Below are positions 26,747-34,831 of a stretch of DNA of 64,000 bases, in pieces. Position 1 is the stretch's first letter. The number at the start of each line of letters is the position of its first letter. A program made the position numbers and the translations under genes. A model generated the notes under the pieces. It was given only the letters and a program-made list of their open reading frames with translations, was not told the DNA's origin and did no database searches. The stretch spans positions 62,001 to 126,000 of the forward strand of contig NZ_PTJA01000005.1 in NCBI RefSeq assembly GCF_002934545.1, written 5' to 3'. The DNA comes from Lacrimispora xylanisolvens. GTDB lineage: Bacteria; Bacillota; Clostridia; Lachnospirales; Lachnospiraceae.

Positions 26747-27790
26747 TCAATTTAATTCCGGCAGTTCCTTCCGGATGAATTCCGCCCTTGCCATATCAAG
26801 CTCCTCCTTATTCAGAGGACGGTCAGAAATCTTTTGTAAACCTGCCGGCCAGATGCCAAGCATCAGGCGATAAACGTTAAACTCTTCCTTTGTATGAATC
26901 AGACCATCCTCCAGTCCTGCCATCATCTGTGACAAAAATATCATGGCATCTCTGGAAGTCAGCCTTCTGGCATATTTTAACACGCCATAAGACTTATAGA
27001 TCTCATCTTCTCGTTCAACTTTACGCCGCTGCAGGGATAACTTTCTTACCTGCATCTCCTGATTGGTCAGCTGAATAGCGGCCTTTGTAACAGTATCTAT
27101 AATTTCCCGTTCTGTCTGTCCCAGTGTTTTCTGGTTGGATACTTCATAAAGAGCTCCGAAATTATCTTCTCCTTCTCCGTAAACGCCCCGGATAGCCGCT
27201 CCAAAACGGCCCATCTCTCCAATGAGGCTGGAAAATTTGCGTCCCTGGGACAACATGGGAAGATGTACCACGACCGATGCCCTCATCCCGGTTCCCACAT
27301 TGGTGGGAAACGCTGTCAGATAACCGTACCGATCATCAAATGCATATGGAAAACGTTCATTCAGGTAATCATCAATGCTGCTGGCCTGTTCCCACAGCTC
27401 TTCCAGATGAAGACCTGTCTTTAAAGCCTGAATCCGGATATGATCATCTCCGTTAAATACAATTCCTGTATCTTCATTTTCTGAAAGCAGGATCCCTACC
27501 GGGGTCTTTTTGCCGGCAATGGAAGAATTAATTGCTCTTCTTTCTTTCAGTGCAACCCGGTCCAGTTCGTTTAAATCACCCAGCATGGAAAAAGTAAGGG
27601 GGCTTGAAAGTTCCTCTCCCAAATCCTTTAAACCGAATTCCAGGCGGTGAATCATCTCGCTGCTTTCCTTTTCATCCAGTTTGGAAGGGAATTTATATTC
27701 CTTCCAGTTTCTGACCAGGCGGATCCGGCTGCTTATTACACCAGATCTGCCGTTGCCAGTCTGCTCATACCATTTAAGCATTGCCTTCAT
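26747..27790 (-). CDS. mcsB: Protein arginine kinase McsB
   Basis: 347 residues of the ATP:guanido phosphotransferase fold: SSRIRLVRNW near residue 20, the catalytic-loop block FNGDDHIRIQ near 120-130, GTGMRASVVVHLP, and GVYGEGEDNFGALYEVSNQ. McsB phosphorylates arginine in misfolded proteins, marking them for ClpC-ClpP. The block reading NGDDH differs from the NEEDH seen in most guanido kinases. The start overlaps the end of mcsA by 17 bp, implying coupled translation; a GAGGAAAGG site inside mcsA serves it. Confidence 0.95.
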   Translation of the reverse strand: MKAMLKWYEQTGNGRSGVISSRIRLVRNWKEYKFPSKLDEKESSEMIHRLEFGLKDLGEELSSPLTFSMLGDLNELDRVALKERRAINSSIAGKKTPVGILLSENEDTGIVFNGDDHIRIQALKTGLHLEELWEQASSIDDYLNERFPYAFDDRYGYLTAFPTNVGTGMRASVVVHLPMLSQGRKFSSLIGEMGRFGAAIRGVYGEGEDNFGALYEVSNQKTLGQTEREIIDTVTKAAIQLTNQEMQVRKLSLQRRKVEREDEIYKSYGVLKYARRLTSRDAMIFLSQMMAGLEDGLIHTKEEFNVYRLMLGIWPAGLQKISDRPLNKEELDMARAEFIRKELPELN

Positions 27791-28334
27791 TCCCTTTCCT
27801 CAGTTCTTTTATCCGGTCTCTGCAAACTGCTGCAGTTTCGTAATCCTCAAACCGGAGCGCTTCCTTTAACCTGGCATCCAGTTCGTTGAGTTCGTTTCTG
27901 CTGCTGTCAGATCCATCTTCCTCTGAATCTTCATTCTGGCTTTCATGATCCATCCTTTGAAAAGCCGGTGTTTTTCCTGTATGCATCAGACTGCCCTGCA
28001 GCTGTTTGATGCTGTCCTCCATAAGGGGGCCAAAGACGCTGTAACAGTCTGCACAGCCAAAACGGCTGTCTTTTACAAACTCGCTGTAGCTTGTGCCGCA
28101 GGTGGGACAGGCAATCTGCTGAAGCTTATCCGGTCCTTTTTCGGTATCTTCAATTCCAAGAAGACCAGATAACAGCTTGCCAAGAGGAAACTCCCCGTCA
28201 AAAATAGCTGCATACACACCAAAATCCATCTCTTTTGCACATTGGGCACAAAAATGGTGTTCTTTCTTCACACCATTGACTACTTCCGTATATTGAATAT
28301 TTGCTTCGCGAATCTTACACTTCTCGCACAACAT
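27774..28334 (-). CDS. mcsA: McsA, zinc-finger activator of McsB
   Basis: The 186-residue protein has four CxxC pairs in the first ~100 residues (CEKC, CAQC, CPTC, CADC), fitting two zinc-binding units. An acidic, Ser-rich linker and a C-terminal UVR motif (LNELDARLKEALRFEDYETA) follow. McsA activates the arginine kinase McsB and helps hand substrates to ClpC. It is coded between the GntR-type regulator and mcsB. A GGAGG site precedes the ATG. Confidence 0.94.
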   Translation of the reverse strand: MLCEKCKIREANIQYTEVVNGVKKEHHFCAQCAKEMDFGVYAAIFDGEFPLGKLLSGLLGIEDTEKGPDKLQQIACPTCGTSYSEFVKDSRFGCADCYSVFGPLMEDSIKQLQGSLMHTGKTPAFQRMDHESQNEDSEEDGSDSSRNELNELDARLKEALRFEDYETAAVCRDRIKELRKGNEGNA

Positions 28335-28362
28335 ATAGAACCTCCAATCCAGGGAATCACTG

Positions 28363-28743
28363 TTATCTCTGGCTTTTCATAAATGACTGAAAAATCTCAT
28401 CAACCAGCTGGTGAACCTCATCACACGAAATATTTTTGCAGATGCCTCTTGCTAATACAACGCTTAAATCCCTGCGCATCTCATCAAGAACCTGTATTTT
28501 ATCTACATCAAGGGAAACAACCGCTCCTTTCCGGCGGTCCAGTTTCACAAATCCCTCCTGTTTTAAAACAGAGTACGCCTTATTTACCGTATGCATATTA
28601 ATGCCTATATTATCGGCCATCTGGCGAACGGAAGGCAAGGGGTCACCTTCTCTTATACTTTCCGTGGCGATTCCTATGATTATCTGGTTCCGAAGCTGAA
28701 TGTAAATGGCTTCCTCACTGTTAAAATCAATTTGCAATATCAT
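28363..28743 (-). CDS. GntR-family regulator, YtrA-like, heading the mcsA-mcsB-clpC cluster
   Basis: From the ATG at 28743 the protein has 126 residues, normal for the YtrA subfamily. A winged helix-turn-helix (YIQLRNQIIIGI, PLPSVRQMADNIGINMHTVNKAYSVLKQEGFV) is followed by a short helical tail. An upstream in-frame ATG at 28890 would place the promoter inside the gene, so I reject it. It is 28 bp from mcsA and is the first gene of the chaperone cluster, the position where Bacillus and many Clostridia have ctsR. I infer that it may control mcsA-mcsB-clpC, although YtrA-type regulators more often control ABC transporters. Confidence 0.85.
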   Translation of the reverse strand: MILQIDFNSEEAIYIQLRNQIIIGIATESIREGDPLPSVRQMADNIGINMHTVNKAYSVLKQEGFVKLDRRKGAVVSLDVDKIQVLDEMRRDLSVVLARGICKNISCDEVHQLVDEIFQSFMKSQR

Positions 28744-28777
28744 CTTTTCACCATCTTTCGTTATATCTGTTATACAC

Positions 28778-28806
28778 ATAATAGCACACGATAATGCATT
28801 TTTCAA
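28778..28806 (-). promoter_or_regulatory. Sigma-A promoter of the gntR-mcsA-mcsB-clpC cluster
   Basis: On the minus strand TTGAAA (28801-28806) is 17 bp from TATTAT (28778-28783), with the start codon 34 bp further. I see no CtsR-type heptad direct repeat (GGTCAAA) here. A short direct repeat, TTATA, around 28761-28774 could belong to an operator. Confidence 0.7.
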
Positions 28807-28971
28807 TATATAATATATGCCAGTATCTAAAACTCTGTATTCAAATGGGAAATTTTCTTTTAATCTCAGAAATTTATTATAACAAACCAATTTAGGCTTT
28901 TCAATAGAAGAGACTTGACAGGAACCTAGCTTTTTCCCTTTTCTAGAAAAAAATATCTAAAATTTTATGAG

Positions 28972-29010
28972 AAATAAAACGAAAGCACCTGTAAAACATG
29001 GCGCTCTCGT
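28972..29010 (-). terminator. Terminator of the dockerin-cohesin operon
   Basis: An 11-bp stem with two G-U pairs (28979-28989 with 29000-29010) is followed on the minus strand by a TTTTATTT tail, 25 bp past the cohesin-gene stop codon. Confidence 0.8.
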
Positions 29011-29034
29011 TGGTATTTTCACTTATTTTATTAT

Positions 29035-30843
29035 TTAGTCATTAAGATCCATGAACTCAAAGTCATCATCGTCATTTTCATTCACTTCTCTGCTTCTTTT
29101 GTCATCGCCTGTCCGTTCCTCTGGCTGGGTCTGATGAACCCTTTTTTTCGGCATTAAGTTCTGCTCCATCTCTTCCAGGCTGGACTCTTCCATGAAGTCA
29201 TCCTCTTCCTCATAAGCAGGGGTCTTGGGGATGAATGTATCAGGCCTGTCCATATCATCTTCTTCAAAATCGGAATAAAGACTTCCTGTCCGTTCCTTTT
29301 CGTCGAATTCCTCCCGGCTGTAACGCTTTACGTTTGCAGGCGGAGCGGCCTGTGCTCTGCTTTCCCTGCGGCTTACGGGCTCGTCCTTCTTCTTCGTGTC
29401 ATGGAAGGGTTCTCCGGAATCATATGGCCTCATATCCGATCCGCCGCCTCTTTTGATCAGGAAAATTACAATGATCAGTAATGCCAGTGCCAACACGCTG
29501 ATTGCGATTAATATATAGAACTGCAAATGATAATCCTTAAGCAGATCACTATAAGTTTTGGCAAGTTCCACATACTTATCATTGGTAACTCCGGAAGCAA
29601 AATATCTCTGAACGGTCTTCTCAGAAAGATCATACCGGTAGAAATTCTTTTCTCCGTTCCAGTTCATACCATAGAACAGACAGTATTCCGGCTTTGATTC
29701 CGAATCGGCAACCCAGCCGGTTACCTTGATTCCATCAATTTCAATCTGCTGCTCTTTAAAGCCTTCCGGAGCTGCAGTGTCTGTATCAAGAGGCATGATT
29801 ACAACTGCTTTTTCAGTGGTTTTTACCTCAACAAACTGAGACCAGCTGTCTGCTGCTTCATTATAGATAAAGAATCCGCCGTTGCCGCCCTCATCTTTTA
29901 AATACAATAAGAGGATGTCTTTTTCAAGACCTTTTCCAGCCATCACCTCAGTACCTTTATACTGATAGGTTTTCGCTTCAAATCCCTCTGGCAGTGTAGC
30001 TTCGTCAAAGGATGAGGCAATGCTGTACACAACATCGTGAATGGTTACGGAAGCGGAGCTAAACTGAGCTTCACCAGTCTCCCCGCCCGCATTGGTTGCA
30101 GGAGTGGTTTCTCCCCCTTCCGGCTTGGTGACTTTAATCGTATAATTCTTAATCGTCTGACCGTCTTCTGCCGTTACTTTTACAACAACCTGATTCTCTC
30201 CGGCCTTTAATCCCTTTTCACCCTGGAGGGTTACATGGGCTCCTGCATTGGAAGCAACTGCGTTGACTACAAGGTCTGCTGTATCTTTATCAACCTCTGC
30301 CGTATAGCTGTCCACTGCTGCGGAAAAAGCAGGAGTTAAGGTTCCTGGTGAAATCTTCAGGGATTTTAATGTGGCATCCTTTGAGGTTGTTGCAGGAGAT
30401 GTAACCTTTACAGTGGCGCTTCCCTGCTTTGATAATGATATGGCAGCGGAATTCACATCATAAATCTCCTGAGATGTAACACTTATTTTCGCGTTACCTG
30501 CCTTTAATGTTTTAAATTTCAAAGTGAAATTAAAGGCTTTCTGATCAGCAGAATTCATGGTTCCAAGGATCTTGATTGCTCCGGCTCCGCCGTTGGCGCT
30601 GGTTCCGCTTACAAATTCCAGAATTGCTGGGTCATAAGACAGCATGATTTCTGCGGTTCCCAGGGGTGTATCGCTGGTGACTTTCATATTCACAGTTACA
30701 TCATTCCCAACCATGACGGAAGGGTCAGAAAATGAAATCTTCGCATCCGATGCCAAGGATACCATGCAGCCCCAGGGACTGGCGACTGCCATCATACAAA
30801 CCAGCATAAGGCTGGTGATCAATCTTTTCAGTTTCCTATTCAT
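29035..30843 (-). CDS. Membrane-anchored cohesin-domain protein
   Basis: The 602-residue protein is exported and stays in the membrane. Order: signal peptide (1-31), a cohesin-type domain (about 34-148, with ISFSDPSVMVGNDVTVNMKV, AEIMLSYDPAILEF and FKTLKAGNAKISV), a cadherin-like beta-sandwich (about 157-240, ATLKSLKISPGTLTPAFS), a short Thr/Gly linker, and an unfamiliar ~180-residue extracellular region. One membrane helix (442-463) and a ~140-residue very acidic cytoplasmic tail follow. Cohesins bind dockerins. The only other gene of this operon, 21 bp upstream, codes a dockerin-bearing cell-wall hydrolase, so this protein likely tethers that enzyme at the cell surface. Binding is inferred from domain pairing, not shown. 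Confidence 0.85.
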   Translation of the reverse strand: MNRKLKRLITSLMLVCMMAVASPWGCMVSLASDAKISFSDPSVMVGNDVTVNMKVTSDTPLGTAEIMLSYDPAILEFVSGTSANGGAGAIKILGTMNSADQKAFNFTLKFKTLKAGNAKISVTSQEIYDVNSAAISLSKQGSATVKVTSPATTSKDATLKSLKISPGTLTPAFSAAVDSYTAEVDKDTADLVVNAVASNAGAHVTLQGEKGLKAGENQVVVKVTAEDGQTIKNYTIKVTKPEGGETTPATNAGGETGEAQFSSASVTIHDVVYSIASSFDEATLPEGFEAKTYQYKGTEVMAGKGLEKDILLLYLKDEGGNGGFFIYNEAADSWSQFVEVKTTEKAVVIMPLDTDTAAPEGFKEQQIEIDGIKVTGWVADSESKPEYCLFYGMNWNGEKNFYRYDLSEKTVQRYFASGVTNDKYVELAKTYSDLLKDYHLQFYILIAISVLALALLIIVIFLIKRGGGSDMRPYDSGEPFHDTKKKDEPVSRRESRAQAAPPANVKRYSREEFDEKERTGSLYSDFEEDDMDRPDTFIPKTPAYEEEDDFMEESSLEEMEQNLMPKKRVHQTQPEERTGDDKRSREVNENDDDDFEFMDLND

Positions 30844-30864
30844 ATAGTCTCCTATTTCCTAAAC

Positions 30865-33222
30865 TTACATTCCGAGTACTTTCTTCTGTAGCAGAAGAAG
30901 ATCCTGGGAATTTACTTTTCCGTCTCCATTTAAATCGGCTGCTGCTTTTCCAGCATCTGATAAGTGTTCCAGACCCAGAAGATATCTCTGCAGCTTTAAT
31001 ACATCCAGACTGTTAATTTTTCCGTCACCGTTTACATCACCACTTCCCTTTGAGGCGGTATTAGCAGAGGTTGACTGGGTCTGGGCAGGCTGGGTCTCGG
31101 CCTGGGTCTGAGCCTGCGTCTGGGCAGGGCTACCCGGCCCCTGTGGAGCCCCGGCAGATGCCTGTACCGATATATTGGAAGATCCTTCGGGTACTATGGT
31201 AATATTGCTGCCGCCTGGTGTTCCGGCACTGGTTTCTGAGGATGGATTGGAAACTCCTGGTCCCCTGCTGCCGGAAGAACTGTTGCTGCCGGAAGAGCTG
31301 TTACTGCCGGAAGAACTGCTGCTGCCAGATGAGCTGTTACCACCGGTAGAACCGGGGTTACTTGGAGTACTGCTTCCAGAGTTATAAGTCGGTCCGTTTG
31401 CCTGTCTGACTACATGAAGAATATACTCCCTCACATTACCGTTCTGTGCTGTAACGGATACTTTAATATCATTATTACCATTTTGAAGTGCAATAGTCCC
31501 GGTTCCGCTAACGTTAGAAGCGGAATACAGTGCAGAAGCATTCACTTTAATACTGGTCACACCAGAATCCACAATCAGATTATATTCTTTTGTATCCCGG
31601 TCAAAGCTTGGTGTCATAACAAATCCATCTACACTAAGACCTGAAAGCTTGTTATTTGGATTACCATCACCAGTTGGCTGACTACAGGGATTTTCAGGCA
31701 TATTATTATAAACCGGAATTTTAAATTCCAAACCGGTCTGTTTCATATCATTATTATAAGCCTTTGAATACACCGCAGCTTCGGATGCTGCACCCTGCAC
31801 ATTGGTCATATACTGATGTTTATACAGATTCGCCCCCTGTACATTAAATTTCTTCAGATAAAATGTATCCTGCCCAACTTTTACGTAGTTATTACCATAA
31901 TATAATGCGCCGCCTAAAATTGATTTTTCCGGCGAATTCCACGGACGTTCATAATTGCCTGCCTGAGACGCCCACCATAATCCTCTTTGCACAGCAGTCA
32001 TGTTTCCAGACTGATATGCTTCAATATTAAAGAAATTATAATACCCGGCATAGCCTGATTCTGTGCCGGAAATGCTTTTGCCGGTGCCTGCAGAACCCTG
32101 CTCCTGTATGATCATCGCTGCCAGAACATAAGGATTAACCCCGGACTGGGTGGCTGCATTCATAATCATATTGGTATAAGCACCGCTTCCAGTGGTAGTC
32201 CCAGTAGAAGGCGCAGAAGCAGAAGGTCCGGTCAGACTTGCTCCGGGCCCATAATCCATAAGAACGGCCGCATGGTTGGGTGTAATGGAGGCATGGGGTG
32301 ATTCCTGGCTTACATTGCCGGAAGAAGAACCCTGTGTCTCGGTTTTTCCGCCAGGACCAATATTGGCTCCGGGACCTGAGGAATTACCTGAATCCGTAGA
32401 CGTACCGCTCTCCTGTGAGGTGGTTCCGCCTGACTGGGAAATATCTGTATTAACGGTACCTCCTGACAGGAAGGTCCCCTTAACCATGGTATTTAATCCT
32501 TCCATTGTATGCTTGTTGCTGTCATAGGTATGTGTTAAAAACTGAAATACATTGGTTTCGTCCAGGAAATTCCTGGGATCCATATAATATTTTACAATAT
32601 CCTCTGATGCCGTAACCCAGCTGCTCCCGTCAAATCCTACCCAGGTACTGTTGTTCCAGTCATAAGCACCGGTTTCCGTGGATTTCCAGGAAGACATACT
32701 GTTTGTATGGACCAGTGTCTTTCCTACCAGACTCTCTTCCTTTACTGCAGTATTCCAGTCTATATTGGTTTTCTGAGCAGTAAACACCCAATTGGGATAC
32801 TGGGCATGAAGCGCCCTTAAGCGCACCTTATAGCTCTCTGGGAACCCCTGTTCAGACAGTCTTGACTCAAAATCAGCACTGCTGGTATAAACTGCGGCGA
32901 ATTTTAAATAGCTTTTTGTAACATAGCCTGACACGGTTTGTCCATTGGAATTGTTAAAGCGTATCTCATACCAGAGGGCTCCATCCGATCCGTTCTTTTC
33001 ATTGACCACAGTGACCGCTGCACCATTGGTCAGTTTTGTAACGATTGAATAGGAAGTACCCGGTCCGCTTCTCACATTCAGTGTTGAAGCATTGACCGTC
33101 GCCGACTTATTCGTATAAGCATACGTATCTATGTAAGGCGATATCGGTCCTACAAAAGAATCGATCACCATAATACTGGCAAGAATTGCTGCCATCCTGC
33201 CAGCTTTTTTATACTTTCTCAT
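30865..33222 (-). CDS. Dockerin-tagged peptidoglycan hydrolase (SH3b + glucosaminidase-like + dockerin)
   Basis: 785 residues: signal peptide (1-36), bacterial SH3 domain (about 40-108, TLNVRSGPGTSYSIV), and an N-acetylglucosaminidase-like region (about 115-490) interrupted by a Gly/Ser/Thr-rich insert (about 255-347). The candidate catalytic acid is Glu374 in AAMIIQEQGSAG. Next come a cadherin-like beta-sandwich (about 524-607), a long Ser/Gly/Asn then Gln/Thr/Ala linker, and a C-terminal type I dockerin (728-785) with two calcium loops, DVNGDGKINSLD and DLNGDGKVNSQD. It probably cleaves the glycan backbone of peptidoglycan while docked on the cohesin protein coded 21 bp downstream. First gene of a two-gene operon with its own promoter and terminator. 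Confidence 0.85.
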   Translation of the reverse strand: MRKYKKAGRMAAILASIMVIDSFVGPISPYIDTYAYTNKSATVNASTLNVRSGPGTSYSIVTKLTNGAAVTVVNEKNGSDGALWYEIRFNNSNGQTVSGYVTKSYLKFAAVYTSSADFESRLSEQGFPESYKVRLRALHAQYPNWVFTAQKTNIDWNTAVKEESLVGKTLVHTNSMSSWKSTETGAYDWNNSTWVGFDGSSWVTASEDIVKYYMDPRNFLDETNVFQFLTHTYDSNKHTMEGLNTMVKGTFLSGGTVNTDISQSGGTTSQESGTSTDSGNSSGPGANIGPGGKTETQGSSSGNVSQESPHASITPNHAAVLMDYGPGASLTGPSASAPSTGTTTGSGAYTNMIMNAATQSGVNPYVLAAMIIQEQGSAGTGKSISGTESGYAGYYNFFNIEAYQSGNMTAVQRGLWWASQAGNYERPWNSPEKSILGGALYYGNNYVKVGQDTFYLKKFNVQGANLYKHQYMTNVQGAASEAAVYSKAYNNDMKQTGLEFKIPVYNNMPENPCSQPTGDGNPNNKLSGLSVDGFVMTPSFDRDTKEYNLIVDSGVTSIKVNASALYSASNVSGTGTIALQNGNNDIKVSVTAQNGNVREYILHVVRQANGPTYNSGSSTPSNPGSTGGNSSSGSSSSSGSNSSSGSNSSSGSRGPGVSNPSSETSAGTPGGSNITIVPEGSSNISVQASAGAPQGPGSPAQTQAQTQAETQPAQTQSTSANTASKGSGDVNGDGKINSLDVLKLQRYLLGLEHLSDAGKAAADLNGDGKVNSQDLLLLQKKVLGM
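31268..31339. repeat. Four tandem 18-bp repeats in the linker of the dockerin protein
   Basis: Four consecutive copies of a CTGCCGGAAGAACTGTTG-like unit (31268, 31286, 31304, 31322), differing at a few third-codon positions and with the last copy most diverged, encode the Ser/Gly/Asn-rich linker. They mark the linker as able to change length by slippage. Confidence 0.8.
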
Positions 33223-33287
33223 CTGTTTCTCCCATAATACCCTTAAGTATTTTCATTACCAGTTATATGTAAATCATACATTATTTT

Positions 33288-33317
33288 ATTATAATGACAA
33301 ATGATACCATGTGTCAA
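33288..33317 (-). promoter_or_regulatory. Consensus sigma-A promoter of the dockerin-cohesin operon
   Basis: On the minus strand a perfect TTGACA (33312-33317) and a perfect TATAAT (33288-33293) are 18 bp apart. The ATG at 33222 lies 65 bp beyond, leaving a leader of about 58 nt. This implies strong expression. Confidence 0.8.
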
Positions 33318-33383
33318 CACAATCAGTTAATCTTCAATTAATTGGAAATATTTGTAAGAAAATCTTTCATTTTATCCACACGA

Positions 33384-33415
33384 GAAAAACAGCGGAATGC
33401 AAAAGCACTCCGCTG
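33384..33415 (-). terminator. Terminator of the aminotransferase gene
   Basis: CAGCGGAATGC (33390-33400) pairs with GCACTCCGCTG (33405-33415) around a four-base loop, followed on the minus strand by T5. It closes the amino-acid importer/aminotransferase operon. Confidence 0.88.
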
Positions 33416-33450
33416 CCGGATAACCCTTATTTTATTCATCTGATTCCTTC

Positions 33451-34800
33451 TTACCTGCATGCGTCAATGGCAGATTCCAATATGGAAAGTCCGCTTTCAA
33501 GCTGAGAATCTGTCACTACTAATGGACAAAGGAAACGGATTACATTGGAATACGCACCTGCATTCTCCACGATTAACCCGTGGTTTACGCAGTATTCAAC
33601 CACATTTTTTACCAGCACCGGATTGGGGCGTTTACTCTGTTTATCAGTCACAAATTCAATTCCCATCATGCAGCCAATTCCTCTGACATCTCCCACCTCT
33701 TCAAACCGCTCCTTCCACGATTCGAACCGGCTTTTGCACACACCGGCAATCTTAAGGGAGCGGGAACACAGATCATCCCGTTCCATAATTTCAATTACTT
33801 TTAAGGCAGATGCGCATGCAAGGGCATTTCCTCCAAAGGTTCCTCCTATAATGCCGCCTTTCACTCCATCAAATATTTCCGCAGCTGCTGTGACTGCACT
33901 TAACGGCAATCCCCCTGCGATTGACTTGGCAGAAGCCAGTATATCCGGTGCACAGCCGGCGTCTTTCCAGTAATCTGATACAAACATTCGGCCGGAGCGG
34001 GCAAAGCCGGTCTGAACCTCATCAGCGATCAGCAGTATTCCATTTTCATCACAGATGTTTCTTAATGCCTTTACCCATTCCATAGGAGCTGGTACAAATC
34101 CCCCCTCTCCCTGAACCGGTTCCACCACCACTGCTGCCACATATTCTGCAGGAGACGCCTCCTCAAACACCTTTTTAAGCTTATCTATATAATATCCCAT
34201 TGTTTCGCTGTCGCTTAATCCTTCTGGCTTTCTGTATAAATAGGGGAATTCAGCACGGTAAATTCCATCTGGAAACGGTCCAATTCCAAATGCATAGGCT
34301 TTTTTTGCTGTCATTGTTGCAGCAAGAAGTGTTCTGCCATGAAATGCACCGGAAAATACAATAATATTTGGTCTTCCTGTGTAGGATTTTGCAATTTTTA
34401 CTGCATTTTCTATTGCTTCCGCACCTGAATTGGCAAACATGGTTTTCTTTTTATCCGATTTGAGAGGGACAATTTCATTCATTTTTTCAGCAAGGGCTAT
34501 GTATCCTTCGTGAGTGACTATATTCATCATTCCATGAAAATACTTTTCTGACTGTTCCTTCACTGCTTCAACAATTTCCGGGTGGCTGTAGCCAATGTTT
34601 AATACACCCACACCGCCAACCCAGTCAAGGAACCGGTTTCCGTCCAGATCTTCCACCATGGCACCCTCTCCTCTGCCGATTACACAGGGATAGACCGATT
34701 TAATGGCTCCGGGCACCGCTTCCTCTCTCCGTTTTAAAACTGCTCTCGCTTTCGGCCCCGGCAGTGGCGTTTTTATTTCTGGCAATGCATCTCTCAGCAT
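33451..34800 (-). CDS. Omega-aminotransferase, 4-aminobutyrate aminotransferase-like (class III, PLP)
   Basis: 449 residues of the class III aminotransferase family, with NSGAEAIENAVKIAK (about 124-138), the cofactor aspartate in LLIADEVQTGF (Asp260), and PLP lysine Lys292 in ILASAKSIAGG. It would move the terminal amino group of GABA, or a similar omega-amino acid, to 2-oxoglutarate, yielding a semialdehyde. The ATG at 34800 has AAGGAGG five bases upstream; a longer frame to 34896 overlaps the preceding gene and is rejected. It follows an iron alcohol dehydrogenase that could reduce the semialdehyde, in an operon with an amino-acid importer. Related ornithine, beta-alanine or 5-aminovalerate enzymes are possible alternatives. 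Confidence 0.88.
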   Translation of the reverse strand: MLRDALPEIKTPLPGPKARAVLKRREEAVPGAIKSVYPCVIGRGEGAMVEDLDGNRFLDWVGGVGVLNIGYSHPEIVEAVKEQSEKYFHGMMNIVTHEGYIALAEKMNEIVPLKSDKKKTMFANSGAEAIENAVKIAKSYTGRPNIIVFSGAFHGRTLLAATMTAKKAYAFGIGPFPDGIYRAEFPYLYRKPEGLSDSETMGYYIDKLKKVFEEASPAEYVAAVVVEPVQGEGGFVPAPMEWVKALRNICDENGILLIADEVQTGFARSGRMFVSDYWKDAGCAPDILASAKSIAGGLPLSAVTAAAEIFDGVKGGIIGGTFGGNALACASALKVIEIMERDDLCSRSLKIAGVCKSRFESWKERFEEVGDVRGIGCMMGIEFVTDKQSKRPNPVLVKNVVEYCVNHGLIVENAGAYSNVIRFLCPLVVTDSQLESGLSILESAIDACR

Positions 34801-34831
34801 AAGTTCCTCCTTTTTTGCCCTGATCAGGCAT

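Noticed and set aside
28744-28890. N-terminal extension of the GntR-type regulator
   Set aside because: The extra 49 codons cover the clear promoter, and the ATG at 28743 gives the usual family length.
28744-28900. CtsR operator upstream of the clpC cluster
   Set aside because: I looked for GGTCAAA-type direct repeats and found none.
31175-31387. Leu/Pro/Glu-rich repetitive frame on the plus strand (and similar Pro-rich frames nearby)
   Set aside because: It is the complementary reading of the Ser/Gly linker repeats of the dockerin protein, not a real gene.
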